A stretch of DNA of 64,000 nucleotides from Paludibacteraceae bacterium (GCA_024692565.1 JAILMN010000005.1:1-64000); one strand, 5' to 3'; counted from the stretch's first letter, positions 29,151-38,446 are shown. Notes: generated from the letters alone by a model not told the origin. A program made the numbers and translations.

Positions 29151-29958
29151 ATACAATAGATTTTACATATTGAGCCCATTCCTTGGGTGTTTTACTGTTG
29201 TCAAAAGTAGTGTAAGGAATAGGTGGCAACACATGTACATCAAAATGCTTGTCGTGCGCACCGTACATCTCGTCCACGAGGTAGAGCATCTCAATATTGA
29301 GTTTGATGCCTAACCACTTGCGGATGAGCGCCAATACATAGAAGAAACGACTGTTGCGTCCTTCAAAATAGATCGGCACGATGTCGCGTTTGTATTCTTT
29401 GGCACGTTGCACAAAGTTCTTTTGCCATTCCAGGTCGCAAACTTGCCATTTGCCGTTGATGCGTTGCAGACGACTGCACGCACCGGCAGGGAACGAAAGC
29501 ACATCGGTTTCACTTTCCCACATACGTTGTTGTTCGGCAGCTTGCTCTTTGGTCAGATGTCCCACTTTATTCACCGGTGCCCATAGACCGTTAATCGGCT
29601 CCATGTACATCAGCAGTTCGTTGACGATGACTTTCAATTCGCGCGGACGAACGCTGTGAATCATCTGCGCGATGATCATTCCGTCTAAGCCTCCTAACGG
29701 GTGGTTGGAAACGAAGAGAACGGGTTTGTTGTCCGTCGGGATATTTTCCGTACCGCTGATAGAAGCCGTGCAACCTAATTCTTCGTCCAGTACCAACTTA
29801 ATGAAGTCATAGTCTTTCTCCGTGGTGTGCACACGCAAAAACGCGTTCATCTGCTCGATGTGCGTGATACGCTCCAAGTAGCGGATGAGGAACTCCGGCA
29901 CGCGTGAGTTAGGTGCTTTGCGCTTGAGGATAGCTCGTATGTCGAATTGCAGCGGCAT
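29125..29958 (-). CDS. glsA: GlsA-like lysophospholipid-type acyltransferase (glycine lipid O-acyltransferase)
   Basis: PlsC-superfamily membrane-associated acyltransferase, 277 aa from ATG 29958 (MPLQFDIRAILKRK). The catalytic box is SNHPLGGLDG with His86 and Asp92, an HX5D spacing rather than the common HX4D. FPAGACSR supplies the substrate-binding motif. It is coupled to DUF4494 upstream (TGATG) and overlaps glsB downstream. Together with GlsB it would O-acylate N-acylglycine to form the membrane glycine lipid. Confidence 0.8.
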   Translation of the reverse strand: MPLQFDIRAILKRKAPNSRVPEFLIRYLERITHIEQMNAFLRVHTTEKDYDFIKLVLDEELGCTASISGTENIPTDNKPVLFVSNHPLGGLDGMIIAQMIHSVRPRELKVIVNELLMYMEPINGLWAPVNKVGHLTKEQAAEQQRMWESETDVLSFPAGACSRLQRINGKWQVCDLEWQKNFVQRAKEYKRDIVPIYFEGRNSRFFYVLALIRKWLGIKLNIEMLYLVDEMYGAHDKHFDVHVLPPIPYTTFDNSKTPKEWAQYVKSIVYASNNTTC

Positions 29959-30374
29959 CAATGAACGGCGTGAAGGATATCCATGATAGGTGTTTTGGCC
30001 ATCGAGATGATCTCGCAGTCGTACGACTTAAGTGCCTGTTTGAGCGCAAAAACTGCATCGTCCAGCATGTTGGCTTGTACCAGCATTGCTACGTTCTTAC
30101 GCGTTTCTTTTTCACCGTCGATGGTGATCATCTCTACGCGTGCTTTGTACCAGTACTCACCACCTTCGTTGGGGAAAGTCTCAAAGAACTGGCTTCGTTT
30201 GCAACTCATCACTTCGCAGTCACCAAAGATAAACGGCTTGATCTCCGCCATCAGGCAATTCTCAGCGTCCGCAAAACTAACGGCGCCATCTACCAAATAA
30301 ACCTCTTTGACCTTACCCGGGTTGTCTTCACCCGTTTGACGGTCATAATGTACTTTAATCTCGTGAAATATCAT
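29958..30374 (-). CDS. DUF4494 domain protein
   Basis: 138-aa cytosolic protein matching the DUF4494 family of Bacteroidota (KVKEVYLVDGAVSFADAE, AEIKPFIFGDCEV, YWYKARVEMITIDGEKE). Function unknown. Its stop is fused to the glsA start. Confidence 0.8.
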   Translation of the reverse strand: MIFHEIKVHYDRQTGEDNPGKVKEVYLVDGAVSFADAENCLMAEIKPFIFGDCEVMSCKRSQFFETFPNEGGEYWYKARVEMITIDGEKETRKNVAMLVQANMLDDAVFALKQALKSYDCEIISMAKTPIMDILHAVH

Positions 30375-30402
30375 AATTCTAAAATTTTAATTCTAAAATA
30401 TC
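30375..30402. repeat. Tandem heptamer-like repeat, 4 units, junction 30393/30374
   Basis: Four 7-bp units in the pattern AATTCTA, AAATTTT, AATTCTA, AAATATC. They include the stop codon of the upstream phosphatase-like gene (TAG at 30395-30393) and reach the DUF4494 start codon. Confidence 0.75.
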
Positions 30403-31853
30403 AAATCTGCCACACTTGTTGCGGTCAGTTGACCTTGCGGCATAGGTCGCAACGTACCGCTCCAGAAGAGCAGAGGTGACGCAGGGTCATCGTCGATGAC
30501 GTTGTCGATGCTCTGCTTCTCGTTCTGCATCAACTGCCAACCGGGTTGCAGCAGGAATACAACATCGCCTGCATGGCGTTTGTTGATGGTGGTACTCATT
30601 TGCGGGTATAACATCGCATCGTGTCCCGGCATAGCAATCTGCACGCCTTCGAAGTCCATCAGGAAATTGGCTACTTGACGTTGCAGGGTCTCTAAACTCA
30701 GCCTTTTCTGCTCAATGAGCGTGCGGTTGAGATATATTGACTGACCGTAGCAACCGTCCACCCATCGTTCGTGCCCGTAGAGCGCCATCAGGTACGTACC
30801 GGTAAGCGCTGCCGCACGATCAGCATTGAACTGCTGCACGGGCATGTGAATCTCTTTGAGCGTCTCTGGATCCGTACCCATCACCGGTCGTCCCACCACC
30901 AAAATCTGATAGTTCGCATGACCGATGCGGCGGTCGAGTTGCTCCATGAGGTAACCCAAATCTTGATTCAGACACAGATACAGATCTTCGTGTTCCGCTG
31001 AAGCAATGCGGTCGGACTGCGCTTTGGGACTCAAAGAGTTCAACTCCAGCATCAAAATATCCGGTGTAGCATCCGTACCCATTTTCTCCGCCTGCTGCAG
31101 CGCAAGCGCCAATTCGATAACTAATGTATTGGCCTCAGGCGCATGCAGCAGCACATCACCTACTTCGTACGAAAAACCTTTCTTTCGTTCCTGCGCAGTA
31201 GGGCAGGTGTAAGCCGGTATATCCATGCGCGGTGTCCACTGACGAGCCGCCAGCGTAGCGATGCGACCGCTCTGGTTCTGGTTGTATGCAGCGGAAGGAA
31301 GTCCTTCGGTATAAGCCGCAGTAGCTATCCATTGTTGTTGCTCGGCGTCTAACCAGCAGCAGGCGTTGGCCGCATGACCGGCTAACAGCACCGTAGTCTC
31401 CGGATACAGACCGACTGCGTAGATCTTTGCCGCAGGATAAAGCATACGCATGCGGTCGGTAAGCGTCTGCGAGAGTAACGCGTTAGGTGACAAACGCAAC
31501 GACGTACCTATACCGCGAACACTCTCATCTTCCAGCATCGCATGGATCTGACGGTCACGACGGGCAAAATACGAATCCATCGTGTATCCGTGCCTGTCAG
31601 GTGTAGCACCGGTCATGAGCGTTGCCGTAGTCTCATTTCCGCCATACACTAAGTGCGGGTAATGGATCGTTGTCTGGAAGGCTTCTTCGCTCAACGTTCG
31701 CAGACCACCTTTCTGCCAATACGGACGCAAAGCGTTCAAGCTCTCTGCGGAAAGTCCATCAACTACGGCTACCACCGTCAAACGCGGCGCTGCACAGAGC
31801 ATAGCAGCTATCATGCTGAATATCAGCGTACTATATAAACGAGTCTTGCGCAT
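30393..31853 (-). CDS. Alkaline-phosphatase-superfamily protein lacking most active-site residues
   Basis: 486 aa from ATG 31853 (MRKTRLYSTLIFSMIAAMLC), which gives a signal peptide; a start at 31985 would place it deep in DUF4105. The fold matches PafA-like alkaline phosphatases: VVAVVDGLSAESLNALRPY at the first metal Asp (Asp32), then MTGATPDRHGY and DILMLELNSLSP...LYLCLNQDLGYLMEQLDRR. The nucleophile-Thr loop reads YGGNETTATLM with no equivalent Thr, the D-x-x-GH metal site reads SLSPKAQ, and the usual TADHG reads VGRPVMG. I infer a periplasmic pseudoenzyme. Confidence 0.8.
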   Translation of the reverse strand: MRKTRLYSTLIFSMIAAMLCAAPRLTVVAVVDGLSAESLNALRPYWQKGGLRTLSEEAFQTTIHYPHLVYGGNETTATLMTGATPDRHGYTMDSYFARRDRQIHAMLEDESVRGIGTSLRLSPNALLSQTLTDRMRMLYPAAKIYAVGLYPETTVLLAGHAANACCWLDAEQQQWIATAAYTEGLPSAAYNQNQSGRIATLAARQWTPRMDIPAYTCPTAQERKKGFSYEVGDVLLHAPEANTLVIELALALQQAEKMGTDATPDILMLELNSLSPKAQSDRIASAEHEDLYLCLNQDLGYLMEQLDRRIGHANYQILVVGRPVMGTDPETLKEIHMPVQQFNADRAAALTGTYLMALYGHERWVDGCYGQSIYLNRTLIEQKRLSLETLQRQVANFLMDFEGVQIAMPGHDAMLYPQMSTTINKRHAGDVVFLLQPGWQLMQNEKQSIDNVIDDDPASPLLFWSGTLRPMPQGQLTATSVADLIF

Positions 31854-32809
31854 AAATGTGTCAAAGGAATAATCAATAGTCTCCAACCGAACCCTACGAG
31901 CGGGTGACAGGAGAAGAATGTTAAAAATGTAACGATGATCAGTAACAATATATACGGAATGCCTACCACCAGTTCTACCCACCACGACCAGCGACCGCGT
32001 TTGCGGTCATAGACACTGATGAGGAACACAGCAAGGACGTATAGTGCGAAACCTAACGGCCAGGAAGTCAAGAACGGCGTTCCGGCGATGACGAACGGTT
32101 CGATAGCGCCTTCTTGAACCAACGGCGTACCGTCACTCAAGTGCGCCTGCTGCAAGAAGAACATCAGCTCTTCGGGTAAAAACAACCGTTCGTCTGACGT
32201 CATCGGTTGGTCGGCTTTGGAGCCAAAGAGCAAGTTGATACCTGCATTCGACCACGTGAGCGCACCGGTATAATGGCGAATGAACTTTCGATAGGTTGTG
32301 CCGGTATTACCCGTGTAGTCTGAGATAATCGTGTCGCCAAGCGCTTTGGCAATCAGCAGATAGGGTCGGGTAGCGCAGTTATCGAAAACGAAGTTATAAA
32401 GATACTTCCTGTTCTGTGGTTGATAGTTCTCCACCAGCGCTTCCCACACTTGTTCGCGTTGCGTCGGCGTAAGATTCAGTACCTGCTCATAAACGGGGCG
32501 GTTCGTCTCGTCGTATTCGCGCATAAACCACCACATAGGCGAAGCGCCCAACTCATACCAGGTCTCGCCTTTCACGAACTTCCAATAGAAATGATCGGTA
32601 TTAAAATCGAAGATACCGTAGTTGAACGCGATGTCAATATCATTCTCTGCGTCCAACACGCGTATAGCCGTATGCCCGTAGCGCGCGTATAATTCAGTCC
32701 CCGGAGTGCAAGTGAGAAGAGAGATTTGAGCATTGTCACTCAAACTCTTCGCATGTGCCGTCATTGCGCACAACAGACCGATCCATATGTATAAACACTT
32801 ACGCCACAT
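31823..32809 (-). CDS. DUF4105 (Lnb N-terminal-like) periplasmic/membrane protein
   Basis: 328 aa from ATG 32809 (MWRKCLYIWIGLLCAMTAHA, signal peptide). The DUF4105 region has TPGTELYARYGHTAIRV, FNYGIFDF, FVKGETWYELG, and FDNCATRPYLLI with the conserved Cys. C-terminal half has three hydrophobic segments (about 235-325). DUF4105 relates to the N-terminal region of lacto-N-biosidase; function in Bacteroidota is unknown. It overlaps its neighbours by 11 and 31 bp. Confidence 0.82.
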   Translation of the reverse strand: MWRKCLYIWIGLLCAMTAHAKSLSDNAQISLLTCTPGTELYARYGHTAIRVLDAENDIDIAFNYGIFDFNTDHFYWKFVKGETWYELGASPMWWFMREYDETNRPVYEQVLNLTPTQREQVWEALVENYQPQNRKYLYNFVFDNCATRPYLLIAKALGDTIISDYTGNTGTTYRKFIRHYTGALTWSNAGINLLFGSKADQPMTSDERLFLPEELMFFLQQAHLSDGTPLVQEGAIEPFVIAGTPFLTSWPLGFALYVLAVFLISVYDRKRGRWSWWVELVVGIPYILLLIIVTFLTFFSCHPLVGFGWRLLIIPLTHLCARLVYIVR

Positions 32810-33437
32810 AGAAATAGATGCAATAGGGAACAAACGTACAAACGATGCCGAGCAACCAACCGCTTATCACTTGTGCCGATGTGTGCGCGTTCAGGTACAG
32901 GCGCGCGTACATAAGAACGAGCGATAGGCACGACCATAATACCACAGTGCCCCAAGTAGGAAAACCACCGATGCCCAAACAGTAACACATTAGGCCTCCG
33001 AACAAACCACCGAATCCCGTCAGGTGTGCGCTGATCTTCCAATGCCGGTTGATGAGCAGCACGCAGAAGATAGCAGCCACCGCACCGATGGCGATGAAAC
33101 CCATGTATAGCGGTGCGTGCAGAATGGCGATGACGAGGTATGCCCAAAAAGCAAAACCCATCGTCGCGTACAGGTAAGGCACCGTTCGTTCTTGTGCGTT
33201 GGCTATCTGAATATCTTCGATCTCACCTTTGCGAATCAACCAATAGATAGCCGACATCGGCAGCGCGCACGTGAGAATGAACGTACCGATAATTGCCACG
33301 ATGCACCATACAGCCGTCAGCGATTCCACCTGCGTATGAAAGGCATAACAGAACAGCGCCATCCCATAGGTAGGTACAAAAAGCGGATAGAGTAGCACAC
33401 TCAGCGCTTTGGCAATTATGTCGATGACCGATTTCAT
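32799..33437 (-). CDS. PAP2-like integral membrane protein
   Basis: 212 aa, six or so hydrophobic helices. The C-terminal part has a PAP2-like signature: WKISAHLTGFGG, then ARLYLNAHTSAQVISGWLLG, matching phosphatase motifs 2 and 3. The N-terminal KxxxxxxRP motif is not present. It may be a lipid phosphatase relative acting on envelope lipid or undecaprenyl phosphates. Coupled to rpoN by a 4-bp overlap. Confidence 0.7.
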   Translation of the reverse strand: MKSVIDIIAKALSVLLYPLFVPTYGMALFCYAFHTQVESLTAVWCIVAIIGTFILTCALPMSAIYWLIRKGEIEDIQIANAQERTVPYLYATMGFAFWAYLVIAILHAPLYMGFIAIGAVAAIFCVLLINRHWKISAHLTGFGGLFGGLMCYCLGIGGFPTWGTVVLWSCLSLVLMYARLYLNAHTSAQVISGWLLGIVCTFVPYCIYFYVA

Positions 33438-34930
33438 AGGCTTTTTCTCAGACGTGCCACAGGTACACCTAATAGGTCGCGGTACTTGGCAATCGTACGG
33501 CGCGCAATAGGGTATCCGTGTTCGCCCATCAGTTCTACCAACTGTTCGTCCGTCAGTGGGTTGCGTTTATCTTCGTTATCAATCAGTTCCTGTAAAATCT
33601 TCTTTATCTCTCGCGTGGAGATCTCATCGCCTTCAGCATTCGTCATCGCTTCGGAGAAGAAATACTTTAGCGGATAGATGCCATACCGCGTCTGCACATA
33701 CTTACTGTTGCTTACACGTGAGATGGTCGATACATCGAAACCCGTGCGCGTAGCAATATCTTGCAGCACCATCGGTTTCAGACTCGTCTCTTCGCCGTCC
33801 AAGAAGAAATCGTATTGAAACCGCAAGATCTCAGTCATCGTTTTCATCAGCGTTTCGTTGCGTTGTTTGATGGCGTCGATGAACCATTTCGCTGAGTCTA
33901 ATTTCTGCTTGATAAACTGTGCTGCCTGCCTGTTCTCTTCGGTTTTAGGCATCGAGTCATAGTCCTTGAGCATCTCGCTATAGTCACGGCTGACGTGCAA
34001 CTCAGGTATGTCACCTGTATTCAGCACCACGTATAACTCATCGTCCCGCTCTTCGATGAAGAAATCCGGTATAATCGTTTCGCGTTGGGTCTCATAGACC
34101 GAACCGGTGAACGCGTTGGCGGGCTTCTGATTAAGGCGCACAATCTCTTGTACGGCGGCTTGGAACTCTTCGTCCGTGCACCCCAGACGCAACTTCAGTT
34201 TGTCGAAATGATGTTTCGAGAACGCATCGAAATGTTCGCTCAGTATGGTGTGTGCCAACTCGATAGCAGGTGTCTGCGGCTCTTTGACTTCCAGTTGCTT
34301 TAGCAAACACTCCTGCAGGTTAGCGCTGGCGATGCCGGGAGGGTCGAACTCTTTTATCTGCTGTACGATGTCTTCCATTTCGGCGTCGGTCACCTGTATC
34401 TGCTCTTGGAACATCAGGTCGTCTACCAACTGCTCGGTCGTACGACGCAGGTAACCGTCATCGTCGATATTGCCCAACACCCACTTGGCTATATGCCGCT
34501 GCGGTTTGGTCATGTTAGTCAGGTAGATCTGCGATTTCAGTTCTTCAATCAGACTACTGCCACCGATGATCGGCACTTCGCGTTGATCTTGATCCGCAGG
34601 GTTGTATTGCTGGTGCAGCATATAACTCGGCGTCTCGTCGTCAGACACGTATTGCTCGTAGTTGAAATCTTCGTTCTGCAGCGGGTCGCGGTCATCTTCG
34701 TAACCGTCCTCCGGCATATAGTTATCATCGAACTCGTCTTCCTCTAACCCTCTAATCTTCTCATCCAACTCATCCTTTCCTTCCTCTAACGCAGGGTTCT
34801 CCTGCAACTCTTCGTTGATACGTTGATTCAACTCGATAGAAGGAATCTCGAGCATGCGAATGACCAGAATCTGGTTAGGCGACAACTTGGTTGTCTGCGT
34901 TAATGTCTGATTGAGTCCGATAGATTGCAT
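33434..34930 (-). CDS. rpoN: RNA polymerase sigma-54 factor RpoN
   Basis: Alternative sigma factor needing AAA+ activators. N-terminal Gln/Leu-rich region I (LNQTLTQTTKLSPNQILVIRMLEIPSIEL), an acidic region II (about 50-105), core-binding and helix-turn-helix domains, and RpoN box ARRTIAKYR near 476-484. 498 aa. No bacterial enhancer-binding partner is in the window. Confidence 0.97.
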   Translation of the reverse strand: MQSIGLNQTLTQTTKLSPNQILVIRMLEIPSIELNQRINEELQENPALEEGKDELDEKIRGLEEDEFDDNYMPEDGYEDDRDPLQNEDFNYEQYVSDDETPSYMLHQQYNPADQDQREVPIIGGSSLIEELKSQIYLTNMTKPQRHIAKWVLGNIDDDGYLRRTTEQLVDDLMFQEQIQVTDAEMEDIVQQIKEFDPPGIASANLQECLLKQLEVKEPQTPAIELAHTILSEHFDAFSKHHFDKLKLRLGCTDEEFQAAVQEIVRLNQKPANAFTGSVYETQRETIIPDFFIEERDDELYVVLNTGDIPELHVSRDYSEMLKDYDSMPKTEENRQAAQFIKQKLDSAKWFIDAIKQRNETLMKTMTEILRFQYDFFLDGEETSLKPMVLQDIATRTGFDVSTISRVSNSKYVQTRYGIYPLKYFFSEAMTNAEGDEISTREIKKILQELIDNEDKRNPLTDEQLVELMGEHGYPIARRTIAKYRDLLGVPVARLRKSL

Positions 34931-34931
34931 A

Positions 34932-34959
34932 AAAATCTAAAATATAAAATTTTAAATAT
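34932..34959. repeat. Tandem heptamer-like repeat, 4 units, degT-rpoN junction
   Basis: Four 7-bp A/T units (AAAATCT, AAAATAT, AAAATTT, TAAATAT). They contain the stop codon of the aminotransferase gene and reach the rpoN start. Low complexity makes this the weakest of the five heptamer junctions. Confidence 0.6.
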
Positions 34960-36082
34960 TTATCAGTTCCAGGACGTTGGAAGTGATAAATGCCAACTGT
35001 TCTTCATCCAACTCCGTATGCATCGGCAGCGACAGTACGCAACTTGCCAGCCGTTCTGCTACAGGAAAATCTCCATCTTTATACCGTGCATCACGGTACG
35101 CTTTCTGTTGGTGCAACGGCACGGGATAATAGACCATCGAAGGTATCCCGCGTTCTGCCAATTGTTCACGCAACTTATCCCGATCCGCACCTAACACTCG
35201 CAGCGTATATTGATGGAATACATGCGTAGAGTGGGGTTCACGTCCCGGAATGAGCAGTTTATCATTGCCTGCGAACGCCTCATCATAATATGTCGCAGCG
35301 CGTTGACGCGTAGCGATGTACTCATTCAAATGCGGCAACTTGGCATCCAGCACAGCAGCTTGAATCGAATCCAAACGACTGTTCACGCCCACCTCGTCAT
35401 GATGATACCGCACACGGCAACCGTGATTAGCAATCGCGCGCATCTTATCGGCTAACGCATCATCGTTGGTGAAGATCGCGCCTCCGTCACCGTAGCAACC
35501 GAGGTTCTTGGACGGGAAGAACGACGTGCAACCGATGTGACCCATCGTTCCCGCTTGTCTGGTCTCGCCATTAGCGAACGTGTACTGTGCTCCGATGGCT
35601 TGACAAGCGTCTTCCACTACAAACAAGTTGTGCTCACGCGCCAGCGCCATGATGGCCTCCATGTTGGCGCATTGACCGAACAAGTGTACCGGTACGATCG
35701 CTTTGGTACGCGGCGTGATAGCACGACGAACGGACTCCACATCCATATTCATCGTCTCCCACTCAACGTCCACCACCACCGGTGTCAAACCCAACAGCGC
35801 CACCACTTCAGCAGTAGCGATGAAGGTGAAAGTAGGAGTGATGACCTCGTCACCGGGTTTCAGCCCCAGCGCCATCAGCGCTATCTGCAACGCGTCCGTA
35901 CCGTTACCCACTGGAATCACATGCTTTGCACCCGTGTATGCCTCTAAGTGTTCCGCAAAAGACGTCACTTTGGCGCCCTTGATGAACGCTGCCGAGTCAA
36001 TCACCTCTTGGATGCCGGCATCAATATCCTGCTTGATGTGCGCGTACTGCGTCTGCAGGTCAACCATCTGAATCTTTTTCAT
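34952..36082 (-). CDS. DegT/DnrJ/EryC1/StrS-family PLP sugar aminotransferase
   Basis: Type I fold PLP enzyme that aminates a nucleotide-linked keto-sugar. GNGTDALQIALMALG (cofactor phosphate site) is at 60-74, VEDACQAIGA at 157-166, and the PLP Lys192 in SFFPSKNLGCYGDGG. The start is ATG 36082; the GTG at 36085 is an unlikely alternative. Related enzymes make 3-amino or 4-amino sugars for O-antigen and surface glycans; the sugar cannot be told. Coupled to YbbR by TGATG. Confidence 0.92.
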   Translation of the reverse strand: MKKIQMVDLQTQYAHIKQDIDAGIQEVIDSAAFIKGAKVTSFAEHLEAYTGAKHVIPVGNGTDALQIALMALGLKPGDEVITPTFTFIATAEVVALLGLTPVVVDVEWETMNMDVESVRRAITPRTKAIVPVHLFGQCANMEAIMALAREHNLFVVEDACQAIGAQYTFANGETRQAGTMGHIGCTSFFPSKNLGCYGDGGAIFTNDDALADKMRAIANHGCRVRYHHDEVGVNSRLDSIQAAVLDAKLPHLNEYIATRQRAATYYDEAFAGNDKLLIPGREPHSTHVFHQYTLRVLGADRDKLREQLAERGIPSMVYYPVPLHQQKAYRDARYKDGDFPVAERLASCVLSLPMHTELDEEQLAFITSNVLELINI

Positions 36083-37014
36083 CACTCAATCAAAAATTCC
36101 ACAACACCCGGGTAAGCCCAAGCGTCCGTGATAAACGGGTTACTATAGTGCAACTCCACGTCTAATTTCTCTTTCTGCTCCGGATAATAGTGACATTTAG
36201 CACTGATGTCTTCGGGCATCACTTGCGCAAAATGACTCAAGCCAACGCGCACACTTACTTCCACCTCATGCGGGAACAAGTGTATATGTACTCCTTCGGG
36301 AACACCGCTCACCTGCAGCGGCACGATGAATTTCTTCTCCGTGAAACGCTCGGTGATGATGCGCAGATCGACGCTGTCCACCTCGGCACGAACACCTTGC
36401 GGCAGCGCCAACGCTACATGCATTTGTACCGTGTCGCTCACGTCTTCCAGCTCTATCGCTTCGGTGAACAATGTGTCGATAGTGCTCAGCGTCTTGTCCT
36501 GACCGTAGATCTTCACACGCGTGCGACTCAGCTCCGGTTTACCTACCAATTGGTACTCGTCTGCCAAGGTCAACTCGCAACGCGTCGCTACATGAACATT
36601 CTTCTCCTGCTCCGTAAAATACGTGCAAGTGATTTCTTCCGGCCATGTGTCAATCAGACTACTTGAACTCTGTAATAGGTCACTGATACTGCGGCGAAGC
36701 ACATCCGAAGGGACGTGTATCGTGCCCTTCTCGCCCTGAATGTAACGGCGTAAGTTAATCGTCAGATGCAAGGGCTCGCTGTGGTAGATATTCAATTGCT
36801 GACCAGCGTCGCGCACCTCGATCATCACCGTATCCGGCAGTTTTTCTCCCAGACCGATAGCACCCGGCTTATTCGTGTACTGCATAAGAACAGGCACACG
36901 CGTCGTGCGTACAGAGTGCATCGCATGACCGTACCAGATGAACGCAGCTAACACGACGAACAGCAGGAACGTCAGAACCTCCGTTAACCGAATATTTTTC
37001 CAAAAGCTCTTCAC
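36082..37014 (-). CDS. YbbR-like domain protein (CdaR-related)
   Basis: 310 aa with one N-terminal TM helix (about 13-30) and an extracytoplasmic region of YbbR-type beta repeats. In Firmicutes YbbR/CdaR regulates a c-di-AMP cyclase; in Bacteroidota its role is unknown. The gene follows yajC with no gap, an arrangement common in this phylum. Confidence 0.8.
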   Translation of the reverse strand: MKSFWKNIRLTEVLTFLLFVVLAAFIWYGHAMHSVRTTRVPVLMQYTNKPGAIGLGEKLPDTVMIEVRDAGQQLNIYHSEPLHLTINLRRYIQGEKGTIHVPSDVLRRSISDLLQSSSSLIDTWPEEITCTYFTEQEKNVHVATRCELTLADEYQLVGKPELSRTRVKIYGQDKTLSTIDTLFTEAIELEDVSDTVQMHVALALPQGVRAEVDSVDLRIITERFTEKKFIVPLQVSGVPEGVHIHLFPHEVEVSVRVGLSHFAQVMPEDISAKCHYYPEQKEKLDVELHYSNPFITDAWAYPGVVEFLIE

Positions 37015-37347
37015 TTACTTCTTCTCCTGCGAAGCAGCAGCCTCCGAAGCGTCTGCGTAAACGCTCTCTTTGCTTACTTTGATGGTCACGTCTTTGGCAA
37101 TCGTGATGATGAAAGCGGCGTCTTGCACCTCTTTGATCTCACCGTAGATACCACCTGCGGTCACTACTTTGTCGCCTTTCTTCATCGCCTCACGCTGTTT
37201 CTGAAGCTCTTTCTGCTTCTTCGTCTGAGGGCGAATCATAAAGAAATAAAATACTACGAAGATCAGGATCATCATAATCCAGAAACTCCATTGACTACCT
37301 TGTGCTTGTGCAGCGCCTTCTGCCTGCAATAAAATCAAATTTAACAT
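37015..37347 (-). CDS. yajC: Preprotein translocase subunit YajC
   Basis: Small membrane partner of SecDF. 110 aa, one TM helix (about 22-38) followed by the hallmark MIRPQTKKQKELQKQREAMK and GDKVVTAGGIYGEI. Between nusB and ybbR. Confidence 0.95.
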   Translation of the reverse strand: MLNLILLQAEGAAQAQGSQWSFWIMMILIFVVFYFFMIRPQTKKQKELQKQREAMKKGDKVVTAGGIYGEIKEVQDAAFIITIAKDVTIKVSKESVYADASEAAASQEKK

Positions 37348-37375
37348 AATATAAACTTTTTAAACATTTTTATAC

Positions 37376-38329
37376 TTATTTGAGAATCTCCGCCTTAAAT
37401 AACTTCCCTTCGTTTTTTAGGTCGCGAAGGATCTCCGTCAGGATGCCGTTAATGAACATGTAACTTTTCTCGCCCGAGTACTCTTTTGCCAACTCGATAT
37501 ATTCGTTCATCGATACCGTTAGCGCGATTTGCTCGAACTCTGTGATCTCTGCCAATGCGGCCTCCAAGATGATGCGATCCATATACGCGATACGGTCGGC
37601 TTCCCAACCCTTCAAGTGACTGTTAATCAACTGTTCGTACTGCTCATGACCGTCTAACGCTTTCTGCAGCAAGTCCATCGCGAATTGCAATTCATCCTCG
37701 CTGTCGAACATCTCTAATAGCGGCGTGTCCGGAGTGCTGTCTTCCCGGAAACGCTTGATGGTCTTAATCACATAACTGATCACGATGTCCGCATCCGTCG
37801 CCCAGTTGCTTTTGTCCAACACCACTTCCATCTCGTCCAATGCGTCATATAACACCTCGTTCCCCGGCAGCAGGTGTTGGAAAATCTGCCGCCACAGACG
37901 TTTGTCATCCTCATACGTGCACGTCTCCGCCTCCATATACTGGCGGTAAAAATCACTCTCCGTCAACTGACGATACGTATCACTCACCGCCTGCATAGCG
38001 CTCTCCCAACTCAATCTTTGCTCCTGCACACGACTGCGCAACGCACGGTTGTCAAACACCTGCTGCGCCAAACGATTGTCCACAAATCGACGGTTAGCCT
38101 GCCAATTCGCATGCGTCGCACGGGCACGGGCACTCTGCTCCTCCAAATGCTGCTGCGCGTAGCGAGTCAACTCGTTCACAAAATCCAGCATCACAAAATA
38201 CAGATCATACGTGTCCGCAAAACTCTTACGCAACTCCTTGCGCGCGGAAGCCACCGTCTTGTCCTTGTCTTGATAATAGGCGAACAGCGTCTGTACCACT
38301 CGTGTCCGCACCATCGTTCTGTTTATCAT
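37376..38329 (-). CDS. nusB: Transcription antitermination factor NusB (long Bacteroidota form)
   Basis: 317 aa. The C-terminal ~130 residues are the NusB fold (DSEDELQFAMDLLQKAL...AYMDRIILEAALAEI...ISVNEYIELAKEYSGEKSYMFINGIL-type ending). The N-terminal ~180 residues form the helical extension usual in this phylum. NusB with NusE binds boxA for rRNA antitermination. First gene of the long minus-strand run, with its own promoter. Confidence 0.92.
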   Translation of the reverse strand: MINRTMVRTRVVQTLFAYYQDKDKTVASARKELRKSFADTYDLYFVMLDFVNELTRYAQQHLEEQSARARATHANWQANRRFVDNRLAQQVFDNRALRSRVQEQRLSWESAMQAVSDTYRQLTESDFYRQYMEAETCTYEDDKRLWRQIFQHLLPGNEVLYDALDEMEVVLDKSNWATDADIVISYVIKTIKRFREDSTPDTPLLEMFDSEDELQFAMDLLQKALDGHEQYEQLINSHLKGWEADRIAYMDRIILEAALAEITEFEQIALTVSMNEYIELAKEYSGEKSYMFINGILTEILRDLKNEGKLFKAEILK

Positions 38330-38377
38330 AATTCCTTCTTTATAGGCTTTTGATTCTTAGTCATACAAAATCGGGCG

Positions 38378-38408
38378 CAAAATTACAAAAAAATTTTCAT
38401 ATGTGCAA
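38378..38408 (-). promoter_or_regulatory. Promoter of the nusB cluster
   Basis: TTG (38408-38406), N20, TAATTTTG (38385-38378). It is the only clear promoter found for the 13-kb run down to engB. Confidence 0.78.
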
Positions 38409-38446
38409 GCGCGCGCGCGTTTTTCCGTATTTTTTTGTTATAAAAC

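Noticed and set aside
37348..37375. Heptamer array between nusB and yajC
   Set aside because: The A/T stretch repeats at 9-10 bp at best; no clean period of 7.
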